A stretch of DNA of 64,000 nucleotides from Falsiruegeria mediterranea M17 (GCF_900302455.1 NZ_ONZG01000003.1:310001-374000), one strand, 5' to 3'; positions 20,096 through 29,697 are shown, numbered from the stretch's first letter. The notes: a model not told the origin generated them from the letters alone. Numbers and translations are program-made.

Positions 20096-20850
20096 ACTTC
20101 ACCTCCGCTAAGGTTCAGGGTGTGGCCGTTGACCGAGCGTGCGGCGTCAGAGCAAAGCCAGAGCGCGGTACCCGCAACCTCATCCGTTTGAATGAACCGC
20201 TGCTGCGGGTTCGATTTGTAGAGCGTTTTGGCGGCTTGCTCGGCACTCATCCCGGTCTTGTCCACGATGTTCTGGATCGAGCGATCCAGCAAGGGGGTCT
20301 CGATAAAACCGGGGCAGATGGCGTTGACGGTTATCCCCGCCTGAGCCAGTTCCAGCGCCAACGCGCGCGTCAGCCCAACAACGCCATGTTTGGCCGCGAC
20401 ATAGCCCGAGACATAAGGGTAACCCTTGAGCCCTGCAGTGGAGGCGACGGCGATCATGCGGCCCCAGCCGTTCGCTTTCATGTCCGGAAGAGCGGCTTGC
20501 CAGGTGTTGAAGACGCCGGTCAAGTTGACCTGAAGCATCGCCGTCAACTGCTCGGTTTTCATCTTGGCAAAGGACACGCTGTCAGCCGCGCCCGCGTTGG
20601 CGATGGCCACCGCAACCGGCCCATTTAATCCGCGCGCTTGGGTGAAGGCCGCGCGCATGGCCTCTGCGTCTGTCACGTCGCAAGTGATCCAGCCGATGAA
20701 CTTGTGTTGCTTTGCAACCTCGCGCAGTGGCCCCTCGCGGCGGCCCAAAATGGTGACCTGGGCTCCGGCATGGGCCATCGCTTGCGCGATTTCGGCACCA
20801 ACGCCGGTACCGCCGCCGGTTACGACGACATGTTTGTCCTCGACACTCAC
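20092..20850 (-). CDS. SDR-family 3-hydroxyacyl-CoA dehydrogenase-like enzyme
   Basis: A 252-residue classical [15 protein letters not shown] cofactor motif (about 11-22), NAGAAD, a catalytic serine in [12 protein letters not shown], and YVAAKHG with the catalytic Tyr and Lys. [12 protein letters not shown] and SGGEV end the protein. Translation starts at GTG 20850, overlapping the stop of the monooxygenase gene (GTGA). In context it would oxidise or reduce a hydroxy/oxo group on the cyclohexene or ring-opened CoA ester. Confidence 0.87.
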   Translation of the reverse strand: MSVEDKHVVVTGGGTGVGAEIAQAMAHAGAQVTILGRREGPLREVAKQHKFIGWITCDVTDAEAMRAAFTQARGLNGPVAVAIANAGAADSVSFAKMKTEQLTAMLQVNLTGVFNTWQAALPDMKANGWGRMIAVASTAGLKGYPYVSGYVAAKHGVVGLTRALALELAQAGITVNAICPGFIETPLLDRSIQNIVDKTGMSAEQAAKTLYKSNPQQRFIQTDEVAGTALWLCSDAARSVNGHTLNLSGGEV

Positions 20851-23141
20851 GCGCGGATCTCCGCCTCGGCTTCGCGGTCTGCCAGGCGCCAGGCCTGATC
20901 GCGACCGGCGAGATAGGGCAGGGGCCAATCGGCATGGCGGTCGCCGATGCGCGCGGCCTCGTGCAGGGTCCAATACGGATCGGCCAGATGCGGACGACCG
21001 ACGCAGATCAGGTCGGCCCGCCCCGCCATCAGGATCGAATTCGCATGATCCGCCTCATAGATGTTGCCAACGGCCATGGTTGCAATTCCGGCCTCGTTGC
21101 GGATGCGATCAGAGAAAGGTGTCTGGAACATGCGGCCATAGACGGGCTGCGCCTCGGTGGTGGTCTGACCGGCCGAAACGTCGATGATGTCGGCACCTGC
21201 CGCACGGAACAGGCGTGCGATTTCGACCGCGTCTTCCGGCGTCACGCCAGCCTCACCCACCCAGTCGTTGGCGGATATGCGCACCGACATCGGTTTCGAC
21301 TCGGGCCAGGCAGCGCGCATGGCGGTGAACACTTCAAGCGGATAGCGCATGCGGTTGTCCAGCGATCCGCCGTAGTCATCGATACGGATGTTCGATACCG
21401 GCGAGATAAATGACGAGATCAGATAGCCGTGCGCCGCGTGCAGTTCGATCATGTCGAACCCGGCGCGATTTGCCATTTCCGCCGCTGCGACAAATTCATT
21501 CCGCACGCGGTCCATATCTTCGCGCGTCATTTCGCGGGGGGAGGCGTTGTCATCGGACCAGGGCAGGGCTGACGCCGACATGATCTCCCAGTTTCCACTG
21601 TTCAAAGGCGCGTCCATCTTTTCCCACCCCAGCTGGGTTGATCCCTTGCGCCCCGAATGGCCGATCTGACAGCAGATCTTGGCCGGGGTGTGGTCGTGTA
21701 CGTAACTGGTGAGACGCGCCCAAGCGGCCTCATGCTCCGGCGTATAGAGGCCAGGGCAACCCGGTGTGATCCGCCCCTCGGCCGAGACACAGGTCATTTC
21801 GGTATAGACCAGTCCCGCGCCACCCTTGGCGCGTTCGCCATAGTGCACCAGATGCCAGTCGGTCGGGGCGCCATCCGCGGCCTTGTATTGCGCCATGGGT
21901 GAGACGACGATGCGATTTTGCAGCTCCATGTCGCGCAAACGGTAAGGGGCAAACATCGGCGCGCGGACCGGTTCAGCTTCACCTCCTGCGCGGGTTTGAA
22001 ACCAGCCTTCGGCAGACTTAAGCCATTCTGCATCGCGGAGGCGCAGGTTCTCGTGGCTAATGCGCTGTGAACGGGTCAGCAGCGAATAGTTGAACTGCAC
22101 CGGGTCCATGTCGAGATAACGTTCGACCTGCTCGAACCATTCCAGTGAGTTGCGCGCCGCCGACTGCAGGCGCAGCACATCGAGGCGGCGTTCGTCCTGA
22201 TAGCGGACAAAGGCCTGCTCGAGGGTTGGTTCCGAATGTAGGAATGTGGCCAGCGAAATGGCGCTGTCAAAGGCCAGACGCGAGCCTGAGCCGATCGAGA
22301 AATGCGCTGTTGCTGCCGCGTCCCCCATCAGCACCACGTTCTCGTGGTGCCACTTCTCGCACAGCACGCGGGGGAAGTTGATCCAGACCGCCGAACCGCG
22401 CAGGTGGTTGGCATTCGACATGAGGCGATGACCATCCAGGTGATCGGCAAAAATGCGTTCGCAGGTGGCGACGCTTTCCTCTTTCGACATGTGCTCGAAC
22501 CCGAAAGCGTCCCATGTCTCTTGGCTGCATTCGACGATCACTGTCGCGGTTTCATCGTCGAACTGATAGGCGTGGACCCAGACCCATCCGTGCTCGGTCT
22601 TTTCAAAGATGAACGTAAAGGCGTCGTCGAATTTCTGGTGCGTGCCCAGCCAGATGAACTTGCATTCGCGGGTGTCGACGTCGGGCTTGAAATGCTCGGC
22701 CATGTCGCTGCGCACGCGCGAGTTCAGTCCGTCACAAGCCACCACCAGATCATAGTCGGCCTGGTATTCGGCAATTGGGCGGGCCTCGGTCTCATACTGC
22801 AGATCAACACCCAGCTCACGGGCGCGCTCTTGCAGCAAAAGCAACATCTTCTTGCGACCGATCCCGGCAAAGCCGTGGCCGCCCGACACCGTGCGCACGC
22901 CGTCATGCACCACGGCGATGTCATCCCAATAGGCAAAGTTGGCTCGGATCGCCTCGGCGCTTTTGGGGTCGTTGGTGGTCAGGTTCCCCAGCGCGTCATC
23001 GCTGAGCACCACGCCCCAGCCAAAGGTGTCGTCACCCTTGTTGCGTTCGATCACTGTCACCTCGTGGGCGGGATCGCGCAGCTTCATCGAGATCGCAAAG
23101 TAGAGCCCGGCAGGCCCGCCCCCAATACATGCAACGCGCAT
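20847..23141 (-). CDS. bifunctional 2-aminobenzoyl-CoA monooxygenase/reductase (salicylyl-CoA 5-hydroxylase-like)
   Basis: A 764-residue two-domain flavoprotein. The N-terminal half is an aromatic flavin hydroxylase: FAD motif [19 protein letters not shown] at residues about 3-22 and [17 protein letters not shown] near 290. The C-terminal half (from about 395) is an Old Yellow Enzyme-like reductase: [41 protein letters not shown]. The known counterpart hydroxylates and reduces 2-aminobenzoyl-CoA to 2-amino-5-oxocyclohex-1-enecarboxyl-CoA; salicylyl-CoA 5-hydroxylase is a near relative, so anthranilate is preferred because of the kyn genes next door. Start at ATG 23141 (MRVACIGGG). First gene of the operon. 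Confidence 0.92.
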   Translation of the reverse strand: MRVACIGGGPAGLYFAISMKLRDPAHEVTVIERNKGDDTFGWGVVLSDDALGNLTTNDPKSAEAIRANFAYWDDIAVVHDGVRTVSGGHGFAGIGRKKMLLLLQERARELGVDLQYETEARPIAEYQADYDLVVACDGLNSRVRSDMAEHFKPDVDTRECKFIWLGTHQKFDDAFTFIFEKTEHGWVWVHAYQFDDETATVIVECSQETWDAFGFEHMSKEESVATCERIFADHLDGHRLMSNANHLRGSAVWINFPRVLCEKWHHENVVLMGDAAATAHFSIGSGSRLAFDSAISLATFLHSEPTLEQAFVRYQDERRLDVLRLQSAARNSLEWFEQVERYLDMDPVQFNYSLLTRSQRISHENLRLRDAEWLKSAEGWFQTRAGGEAEPVRAPMFAPYRLRDMELQNRIVVSPMAQYKAADGAPTDWHLVHYGERAKGGAGLVYTEMTCVSAEGRITPGCPGLYTPEHEAAWARLTSYVHDHTPAKICCQIGHSGRKGSTQLGWEKMDAPLNSGNWEIMSASALPWSDDNASPREMTREDMDRVRNEFVAAAEMANRAGFDMIELHAAHGYLISSFISPVSNIRIDDYGGSLDNRMRYPLEVFTAMRAAWPESKPMSVRISANDWVGEAGVTPEDAVEIARLFRAAGADIIDVSAGQTTTEAQPVYGRMFQTPFSDRIRNEAGIATMAVGNIYEADHANSILMAGRADLICVGRPHLADPYWTLHEAARIGDRHADWPLPYLAGRDQAWRLADREAEAEIRA

Positions 23142-23194
23142 CGATTCCCTCCCGCAAACGGTTTTGTTGGGGGTTACGATACCCCGACTGCGAA

Positions 23195-23228
23195 TTATTT
23201 CAAGCATAAACCTTTAAGCTTGAAATAA
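23195..23228. promoter_or_regulatory. palindromic operator between anthranilate and kyn operons
   Basis: A perfect 11-bp inverted repeat, TTATTTCAAGC (23195-23205) and GCTTGAAATAA (23218-23228), separated by 12 bases. Inside it lie two near-identical 13-base MarR-like half-palindromes in opposite orientation: TTTCAAGCATAAA (23198-23210) and TTTAAGCTTGAAA (23213-23225). It sits in the 130-base gap between the divergent starts at 23141 and 23272, so one bound protein, most likely the MarR at 19628-20095, could control both directions. Confidence 0.75.
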
Positions 23229-23271
23229 GTGACTCACGAGAATAGGCTGTTTCCAAGACAGGGAGGATCAC

Positions 23272-24045
23272 ATGATCGACTGGGATGATGCCTTTGACAA
23301 TTCCGGCTATGTTGCGGGCTCTGACAAGCTGGCTGCAACCTGGGCGGCACAGGCAGAAACTTATCGCGAAACAAGAGGCGAGATTGATCTGCCCTATGGT
23401 GATGGCGCCCGCAATCGGTTTGATCTGTTTCGGCCTGAGGGCACGCCGAAAGGCCTGATCGTCTTTGTTCATGGCGGTTACTGGCAGATGCTGGACAAGA
23501 GCTATTGGTCCCATTTCGCCGCCGGTCCCCTATCGCACGGATGGGCTTTGGCGATCCCCAGTTACACTTTGGCTCCGCAAGCTCGACTGTCGCAGATGGT
23601 GGCCGAAATCGCGACGGCCACCTCGGAGGCCGCAGGCATGGTTGACGGTCCGGTGCGCCTGATCGGCCATTCGGCGGGCGGGCATCTGGTGTCGCGTATG
23701 GCGTGCGCGGATGGCCCTGGGCCAGACCGGCTGGACCGGGTGATTTCGGTCAGCGGAATCCATGACTTGCGCCCCCTGCTGTGGACCAAGATGAACAACA
23801 CCCTGCATCTTGATGCATCCGAGGCCGAAGCGCAGAGCCCGGCCTTGTTGCCCAAGCGCGCTGGTTTGGATGTGACCGCCTGGGTCGGCGCGCTTGAGCG
23901 CCCGGAGCTTGTGCGCCAGACCCGCGTCCTGTCAGAACACTGGCAGGTTCCGAACGTTTTTGAACCGGATCAGCACCATTTCTCGGTGGTCGAGGCCATT
24001 GGCCGTCCGGGTTCCCCCCTTCTTACTGAATTGCTCAAGGATTGA
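23272..24045 (+). CDS. alpha/beta-hydrolase, kynurenine formamidase type
   Basis: A 257-residue alpha/beta hydrolase. The oxyanion motif is HGGYWQ and the nucleophile elbow GHSAGG; the C-terminal histidine is in QHHFSV. This is the eukaryotic-like arylformamidase type rather than the metal-dependent KynB type. It would hydrolyse N-formylkynurenine to kynurenine. The best evidence is its place 4 bases before kynA, which makes the formylated substrate. GGAGG precedes the ATG. Other esterase activities of the family cannot be excluded. Confidence 0.85.
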   Translation: MIDWDDAFDNSGYVAGSDKLAATWAAQAETYRETRGEIDLPYGDGARNRFDLFRPEGTPKGLIVFVHGGYWQMLDKSYWSHFAAGPLSHGWALAIPSYTLAPQARLSQMVAEIATATSEAAGMVDGPVRLIGHSAGGHLVSRMACADGPGPDRLDRVISVSGIHDLRPLLWTKMNNTLHLDASEAEAQSPALLPKRAGLDVTAWVGALERPELVRQTRVLSEHWQVPNVFEPDQHHFSVVEAIGRPGSPLLTELLKD

Positions 24046-24049
24046 TGCC

Positions 24050-24883
24050 ATGACACAGGCCTATGACCCCAGCCAGGACGGCGCAAAAATGTCCTATGCC
24101 AAGGACATGAGCTATGGCGATTATCTGCATATGGATCAGCTTCTGGCCACGCATGAGTTGCATTCCGACGCCCATGACGAGCTGCTGTTCATCATCCAGC
24201 ACCAGACGTCCGAGCTGTGGATGCGGTTGGTACTGCACGAAATCGCTGCGGCGCGTGAATTGCTGAAGGGCGATGACTTCCGGCCCGCATTCAAGATGCT
24301 GACACGGGTGGCGCGCATCTTTGATCAGCTGAACTCGGCCTGGGACGTGCTGCGCACCATGACGCCAAGTGATTACACCACGTTCCGCGAGGCGCTGGGC
24401 AATTCGTCAGGTTTTCAGTCGCATCAATACCGGCTGATCGAATTCTCCTTGGGCAATCGCAATCCGGCGATGATGAAAGTGCACGAACACCGGCCGGAAT
24501 CGCACCTGATGCTGGCGGATGAATTGGCGCGCAAATCGCTCTATCACGTGGCGTTGGATGCCCTGTCTGCCAAAACCGGGATTGTCTTTGACCCGCAGGC
24601 GTTCCGCCTGGATGCACCGCATGTATCCGACCCCGAAGTGCAACGCGCCTGGACGATGGTCTATGAGGACCCAAAAACCTATTGGGACCTTTACGAACTG
24701 GCCGAAAAACTGGTCGATCTCGAAGATTACTTCCGCCGCTGGCGCTTCAACCACGTCACAACTGTTGAACGGGTGATCGGGTTCAAGCGGGGCACAGGCG
24801 GCACCAGCGGAGTGCAGTACCTGCGCCGCATGCTTGAGGTCGAGTTGTTTCCTGAACTTTGGCACCTGCGCGGGGATTTGTAA
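24050..24883 (+). CDS. kynA: tryptophan 2,3-dioxygenase
   Basis: A 277-residue heme dioxygenase that opens the tryptophan indole ring to N-formylkynurenine. Typical motifs are MSYGDYLHMDQLL, HDELLFIIQHQTSELWMRL (distal pocket), NSAWDVLRTMTPSDY and the heme-ligand region FNHVTTVERVIGFKRGTGG. The gene lies four bases after the formamidase stop. Kynureninase, needed to make anthranilate from kynurenine, is absent from the window. Confidence 0.96.
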   Translation: MTQAYDPSQDGAKMSYAKDMSYGDYLHMDQLLATHELHSDAHDELLFIIQHQTSELWMRLVLHEIAAARELLKGDDFRPAFKMLTRVARIFDQLNSAWDVLRTMTPSDYTTFREALGNSSGFQSHQYRLIEFSLGNRNPAMMKVHEHRPESHLMLADELARKSLYHVALDALSAKTGIVFDPQAFRLDAPHVSDPEVQRAWTMVYEDPKTYWDLYELAEKLVDLEDYFRRWRFNHVTTVERVIGFKRGTGGTSGVQYLRRMLEVELFPELWHLRGDL

Positions 24884-24943
24884 GGCCCAGCCTTTCATTT
24901 TTCCGAGCTTAAAACGGGGTTTTTATTCAAACCCCAATAGAGC

Positions 24944-24993
24944 ATGGCCAAAAGCGACATTCAGAGTTTGATCAAAGTGTCGCTACTGGCCAT
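24944..24993. promoter_or_regulatory. long inverted repeat upstream of the molybdenum hydroxylase operon
   Basis: Between kynA (ends 24883) and the next operon (starts 25070) an interrupted 14-bp inverted repeat is present: ATGGCCA + AGCGACA (24944-24950, 24953-24959) pair with TGTCGCT + TGGCCAT (24978-24984, 24987-24993). The 18-base loop contains the palindrome TTTGATCAAA. A second weak hairpin, GGGGTTT/AAACCCC, lies at 24916-24935 and could be the kynA terminator although it lacks a T tract. The larger repeat may be an operator or leader structure. Confidence 0.5.
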
Positions 24994-25069
24994 GGACCTA
25001 CCTGAGTTGCTGTTCTAACGTCGCCTCAAACCACCCAGTCAATTCCTGACCAACAGGTGCGAGGTAAAT

Positions 25070-25951
25070 ATGAACTATCACAGCCCTGCCAGTTTTGCCG
25101 AAGCCTCGGCTCTGGCTGAAAACGCAGATGGCGTGACGCGGTTTCTTGCGGGCGGGACGGATGTCCTGGTGCAGCTGCGCGCGGATATCGTCACCCCAGA
25201 CACACTTATCGACATCAAGAAGATTGATGGCGTCAGCGACATCACCCAGAACGATGACGGCAGCTGGACGCTTGGCGTGGCCGTCACCGGCGCCGAGATG
25301 ACCGAGCATGCCAGCCTGTCGCGGGACTGGCCCGGTGTGGTCGAGGCGATGGACCTTGTGGGCTCGACCCAGGTACAGGGCCGCGCCACATTGACCGGCA
25401 ACCTGTGCAACGGGTCACCCGCGGCAGACAGCGTTCCGGCGATGGTCGCTGCTGGTGTGACGGTCACCGTCACCGGTGCGGATGGCAGCCGCGAGGTTGC
25501 GGTTGGGGACATCCCCACTGGCCCCGGGCGCACGTCACTTGCCAAGGGCGAGCTGGTGTCGGCCGTAAACATCCCGGCACGCGGCGACAACGCAGGCGAC
25601 GCTTATCTGCGTTTTATCCCGCGCACCGAAATGGACATCGCGGTTGTCGGCGTGGCTGTTTCGTTGCGATTGGACGGCGACACCGTGACCGAAGCACGCG
25701 TATCTTTGGGCGCTGTGGCACCGACCGTTTTGTTGGTGCAAGAGTGCGCCGATGCAATCATCGGCTCGACGCTGGATGATGCGGCGTTGGACGCGCTGGC
25801 AGCAGCGGCTTCGGCCGCGTGCAACCCGATCACCGACAAACGCGGCACCGTCGAGTTCCGCACAGATGTGGCCGGTGTTCTGGCCAAACGCGCGGCGAAA
25901 ATCGCCTATGCCCGTGCCAAGGGCGAGACCGTGAAAGGAGATCACGCATGA
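25070..25951 (+). CDS. molybdenum hydroxylase, FAD-binding (medium) subunit
   Basis: A 293-residue medium subunit of the xanthine oxidase family. The FAD-binding motifs are FLAGGTDVLVQLR near residues 25-37 and TLTGNLCNGSPAADSVPA near 107-124. It transfers electrons from the 2Fe-2S subunit to an acceptor. It has no inserted 4Fe-4S region, so it does not resemble the hydroxybenzoyl-CoA reductase beta subunit. GAGGTAAAT precedes the ATG and the stop overlaps the next gene (ATGA). Confidence 0.9.
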   Translation: MNYHSPASFAEASALAENADGVTRFLAGGTDVLVQLRADIVTPDTLIDIKKIDGVSDITQNDDGSWTLGVAVTGAEMTEHASLSRDWPGVVEAMDLVGSTQVQGRATLTGNLCNGSPAADSVPAMVAAGVTVTVTGADGSREVAVGDIPTGPGRTSLAKGELVSAVNIPARGDNAGDAYLRFIPRTEMDIAVVGVAVSLRLDGDTVTEARVSLGAVAPTVLLVQECADAIIGSTLDDAALDALAAAASAACNPITDKRGTVEFRTDVAGVLAKRAAKIAYARAKGETVKGDHA

Positions 25952-26427
25952 GCAAGATCCACGTCACAACAACAGTGAACGGCGACGAGACCGAGTTCCT
26001 GTGCGATCCGCGCGAAACGCTCCTCGACGTGCTGCGCGACAGGTTGAACCTGACTGGCGCAAAAGAGGGCTGTGGCACCGGCGACTGTGGGGCCTGTTCG
26101 GTCACCATCGATGGTCGTCTGGTTTGTTCCTGCCTGGTGCTGGGGGCCGAAGCCGAGGGCAAAGAGATCGCCACGGTCGAAGGCATCGCCGAGGGTGACA
26201 CGCTGCACCCGTTGCAGCGCAAGTTCATCGAACACGCTGCTTTGCAATGCGGTATCTGCACGCCAGGTATCTTGGTGGCGGCCAAGTCGCTGTTGGAAAA
26301 GAACCCGAACCCGACCGAGACCGAAGTTCGCTATTGGCTGGCCGGCAACCTGTGCCGGTGCACCGGCTATGACAAGATCATTCGCGCCGTTATGGACGCG
26401 GCCACTGAAATGCGGGAGGCGTCGTAA
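25948..26427 (+). CDS. molybdenum hydroxylase, 2Fe-2S (small) subunit
   Basis: A 159-residue subunit with two [2Fe-2S] clusters: plant-ferredoxin type CGTGDCGACSV plus a later Cys, and the helical domain cluster QCGICTPG with LCRCTGY. It carries electrons between the molybdopterin and FAD subunits. Overlaps both neighbours (ATGA upstream, TAATG downstream). Confidence 0.94.
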   Translation: MSKIHVTTTVNGDETEFLCDPRETLLDVLRDRLNLTGAKEGCGTGDCGACSVTIDGRLVCSCLVLGAEAEGKEIATVEGIAEGDTLHPLQRKFIEHAALQCGICTPGILVAAKSLLEKNPNPTETEVRYWLAGNLCRCTGYDKIIRAVMDAATEMREAS

Positions 26428-28667
26428 TGGCTCTGGACGATCGTAAATCCGACTTCACTTTTGTGGGCACACGCCCCGACCGCCCCGATGGGCTGGATAA
26501 AGTCACTGGTCGCGCCAAGTTTGGCGCCGACGCCGTGGCCCCGGGGATGCTGTTTGGTGCCATCGTGCGTTCGCCCCATGCCCATGCCCGGATCGTGAAA
26601 ATCGACACGTCCAAGGCTGAGGCCATGAAGGGCGTCAAAGCTGTGGTGACCCGCGCCGATTTCGCCACTGGCCTGACCGGCGAGTTCTGGAACGTGCAGG
26701 AAAACGTCATGGCGGGCGATACCGCGCTTTATGACGGCCACGCGGTGGCGGCTGTGGCTGCAACCTCGGCCCTGGACGCGCGCGACGCGGCCAAGCTGAT
26801 CGAGGTCGAGTACGAAGTGCTGCCGCACGTCACTGATGTGGACAAGGCGATGGCCGCCGATGCTCCGGTGATCCGCGACGGCACCGCCGATGGCTCGGTT
26901 CCCGAGGGGATGCACCCGAACGTCGTGCGCTATCACGAGAGCGGTCACGGTGATGTTGCGGCAGGCTTTGCTGAGGCTGATCTGGTGATCGAGGACAGTT
27001 TCAAGACCGAAGCCACCCACCAAGGCTATATCGAACCCCATGCCTGTCTGGCCTCGCTTGGCGCGGACGGCAAGGGAGAGTTGTGGTGCACCACGCAAGG
27101 GCACTGGTATGCCCAAAAACACTGTGCCGCCCTCTTGGGTATCGAAACCTCGCAGTTGCGCGTAACCGCATCGGAAATCGGCGGCGGCTTTGGCGGCAAA
27201 ACCACTGTGTTCATCGAGCCGGTTGCACTGGCCCTGTCGCGCAAAGCCAATCGTCCGGTGAAATTGGTGATGAGCCGGTCCGAGGTGCTGCGCGCCACCG
27301 GTCCGACCTCATCGACCTCGATGGACGTCAAGATCGGCATGAAAAAGGACGGCACCATCACCGCCGCCGAAGGGGTGTTCCGCCTGCAGGGCGGCGCCTT
27401 CCCTGGTGCGCCGATGGAATTCACCGCCATGTGCGCCTTTGCGCCTTACGCGTTGGAGAACGTCCGACAGGTGGGGTACGACGTCATCGCCAACCGTCCG
27501 AAACAGGCCGCATACCGTGCGCCGGGTTCGCCCATGGCGGCCTTTGCGGTGGAATCGGTCATCGACCTGCTGTGTCAGGAACTGGATTTGGACCCGGTCG
27601 AGGTGCGTCTGAAGAACGCCTCGAAAAAAGGCACCAAAGCCAGCTATGGCCCGCGCTTTGACGACATCGGCCTGGTCGAATGTCTGGAAGCAGCACGCGA
27701 TCATCCGCATTACTCGGCCCCGCTGGAGCAGGGACAGGGACGTGGGATTTCCTGCGGCTTCTGGTTTAACCACGGCGGCGAAACCTCGGTATCGCTGGCG
27801 CTGAGCGAAGATGGCACCGTTCAGGTCTCGGTCGGCACGCCCGACATCGGCGGCAGCCGCGCGTCCATGGCGCTGATGGCGTCGGAAACGCTGGGTATTC
27901 CGTACGAGAACATCCGCGTGACTATCGCTGACACCGCGACATTGGGCTACAACGACGTCAGCCACGGCTCGCGCGTGACCTATGCGTCTGGTCTTGCCAC
28001 CATCAAGGCGGCGCAGGCGGCGATTGCCGAGATGTGTAAACGCGCTGCGGCCAAGTGGGGCATCCCCGAGGATGCCGTGAAGTGGGAAGACGGCTGTGCG
28101 GTGCCGTCAGGGCCAAACGCGGGCGACTTTGAGCCGTTAGCGATGGCTGACATCACGGCCGACATGGGCGCCACAGGCGGTCCGATCTCGGGCCATTTCG
28201 AAGCCACGCCCGAAGGGGCTGGCGTGTCGTTTGGCGTGCATATCGTGGACGCACAGGTGGACCCGGAAACCGGCAAGACCTCGATCCCGCGCTACACGGT
28301 TATTCAGGACGCCGGCAAAGCGGTTCACCCGGCCTATGTCGAGGGTCAATTCCAAGGCGGTGCCGCACAAGGCATCGGTTGGGCGCTGAACGAGGAATAC
28401 ATCTATGGCGAAGATGGGCGTCTGCAGAACGCCGTGTTCCTTGACTATCGCATTCCCGTCGCTTCGGACCTGCCGATGATCGACACAGTGATCGTCGAGG
28501 TTCCCAACCCCGGCCACCCCTACGGTGTGCGCGGTGTAGGCGAGACCGGCATCGTGCCTCCCTTGGCGGCCATTGCCAACGCGGTGTCGCGTGCGGCTGG
28601 CGTTCGGATGCACGAGCTGCCGATGTCGCCGCCCCGCATTCTGGCGGCGCTCAAAGCGGATGGTTGA
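26427..28667 (+). CDS. molybdenum hydroxylase, molybdopterin (large) subunit
   Basis: A 746-residue catalytic subunit of the xanthine dehydrogenase/aldehyde oxidase family. It contains the GGGFGGK motif (about 254), the Moco loop AYRAPGSPM, and the active-site glutamate in VGETG near the C-terminus. The loop is not the AYRCSFR of form-I CO dehydrogenase, so CO oxidation is unlikely. Such enzymes hydroxylate N-heterocycles, purines, aldehydes or CoA thioesters; the sequence does not reveal which. Next to the tryptophan/anthranilate genes an N-heteroaromatic substrate is possible but unproven. Confidence 0.9.
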   Translation: MALDDRKSDFTFVGTRPDRPDGLDKVTGRAKFGADAVAPGMLFGAIVRSPHAHARIVKIDTSKAEAMKGVKAVVTRADFATGLTGEFWNVQENVMAGDTALYDGHAVAAVAATSALDARDAAKLIEVEYEVLPHVTDVDKAMAADAPVIRDGTADGSVPEGMHPNVVRYHESGHGDVAAGFAEADLVIEDSFKTEATHQGYIEPHACLASLGADGKGELWCTTQGHWYAQKHCAALLGIETSQLRVTASEIGGGFGGKTTVFIEPVALALSRKANRPVKLVMSRSEVLRATGPTSSTSMDVKIGMKKDGTITAAEGVFRLQGGAFPGAPMEFTAMCAFAPYALENVRQVGYDVIANRPKQAAYRAPGSPMAAFAVESVIDLLCQELDLDPVEVRLKNASKKGTKASYGPRFDDIGLVECLEAARDHPHYSAPLEQGQGRGISCGFWFNHGGETSVSLALSEDGTVQVSVGTPDIGGSRASMALMASETLGIPYENIRVTIADTATLGYNDVSHGSRVTYASGLATIKAAQAAIAEMCKRAAAKWGIPEDAVKWEDGCAVPSGPNAGDFEPLAMADITADMGATGGPISGHFEATPEGAGVSFGVHIVDAQVDPETGKTSIPRYTVIQDAGKAVHPAYVEGQFQGGAAQGIGWALNEEYIYGEDGRLQNAVFLDYRIPVASDLPMIDTVIVEVPNPGHPYGVRGVGETGIVPPLAAIANAVSRAAGVRMHELPMSPPRILAALKADG

Positions 28668-28905
28668 GGTCAACCTCTGGTCCGGTCTGCGCAGTCTGAC
28701 CGGCGGCAAACAGGTGGTGGAGGTCGAGGCCTCCACCGTCGGCGAGGTCCTGTCGGGCCTCGTCAAAGCCTATCCACAACTGAAGGGCCCGATCGATGCG
28801 GGTGTCTCGGTGGCCGTGGATGGGCGCATCATCGCCAGCGGATTGACCGAGCCGGTCAGCGCCGACAGCGAGGTCTATCTGATGCAGCGGCTCAAGGGCG
28901 GGTGA
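28660..28905 (+). CDS. MoaD/ThiS-like ubiquitin-fold protein
   Basis: An 81-residue beta-grasp protein with the C-terminal diglycine RLKGG needed for adenylation and thiocarboxylation, preceded by the typical EVYLMQRL segment. The gene starts inside the large-subunit gene (ATG 28660, before its stop at 28667), so it is translationally coupled to the molybdenum hydroxylase. It may be a dedicated sulfur carrier for maturation of that enzyme's cofactor or a spare MoaD. No MoaE or activating enzyme is adjacent. Confidence 0.8.
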   Translation: MVEVNLWSGLRSLTGGKQVVEVEASTVGEVLSGLVKAYPQLKGPIDAGVSVAVDGRIIASGLTEPVSADSEVYLMQRLKGG

Positions 28906-28989
28906 TGCAACGGGCGCGACTTGTGGTTTGTTCCCAAGGCGGCTAGAGCAACGACCTGCACGTCATGACCGAACCGATCCCAGGCCCCC

Positions 28990-29550
28990 ATGCCCATTCC
29001 ACGACATTTTCTATTGCTGGTGGTTGCCTTGCTGGTGTCGGGTACATCTGCGCAGGCCCAACAGGATCACGCGCTGACGGTCGACAGCCTGTCCGTCTTG
29101 CACGACGGTCGTGTTCTTGTCCGCTATGACTTGCAAAATAGGCAGGAACGCCCGGTTTGCTTGCCTGCCCAAGGCGGGACGCCGCAGGTGTTTGTCGAAC
29201 AGTTCAGTGCAACCGACAACTTGCCGATGGCCCGGTCGGACGCAGGGGTGACCGGGGTCGAGCGTTTTCGTAGCCCATACCTGTGGCTGGAACCGGGGCA
29301 GGCGGTCTCGTCCAGCGTGATCTATTCTGCCCATGAGTTTTCGGGGTTTGGTCAGGGCGAGGGGCAACTGGTCCGACCGCCCCGGGTCGAGCGGGATCCG
29401 TTGTTTGTCATTCTGTCTGTGCCGCTGCGAAACTGCCCGCTGTTTCGGCACAACGGAAACCTGACATTCAATGGAACATGGCATGTGACTCGCGTGGTAA
29501 GGTCGTTGCCGTCTCGGGTGTTCAGCTTGCTGCGGCCTGGTCGCTATTGA
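28990..29550 (+). CDS. hypothetical secreted protein
   Basis: A 186-residue protein with an N-terminal signal peptide (FLLLVVALLVSGTSAQAQ, cleavage near residue 24). The mature part is beta-strand-rich in appearance, with two cysteines (PVCLP and RNCPLF) that could form a disulfide. No motif is recognised. It is 84 bases after the MoaD-like gene and convergent with the nor operon; a weak ribosome site makes the start less certain. Function unknown. Confidence 0.65.
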   Translation: MPIPRHFLLLVVALLVSGTSAQAQQDHALTVDSLSVLHDGRVLVRYDLQNRQERPVCLPAQGGTPQVFVEQFSATDNLPMARSDAGVTGVERFRSPYLWLEPGQAVSSSVIYSAHEFSGFGQGEGQLVRPPRVERDPLFVILSVPLRNCPLFRHNGNLTFNGTWHVTRVVRSLPSRVFSLLRPGRY

Positions 29551-29697
29551 TTTTGCAATCCTTTGACGCCTGAGGTGGTGGCGGCAGTGCAGGTGGGAAC
29601 CAAAAGCTGCACTAACCCCGCAACCAGGTCATGGCCGACGCAGTTGTCGAAGCGGTCATCCGGGGCATCCATGGGGTGTGCCGGGATGGGAACGAGT

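Noticed and set aside
26427-28667. Form-I carbon monoxide dehydrogenase
   Set aside because: Subunit order is similar but the active-site loop is AYRAPGSPM, not AYRCSFR, and no cox accessory genes are present.
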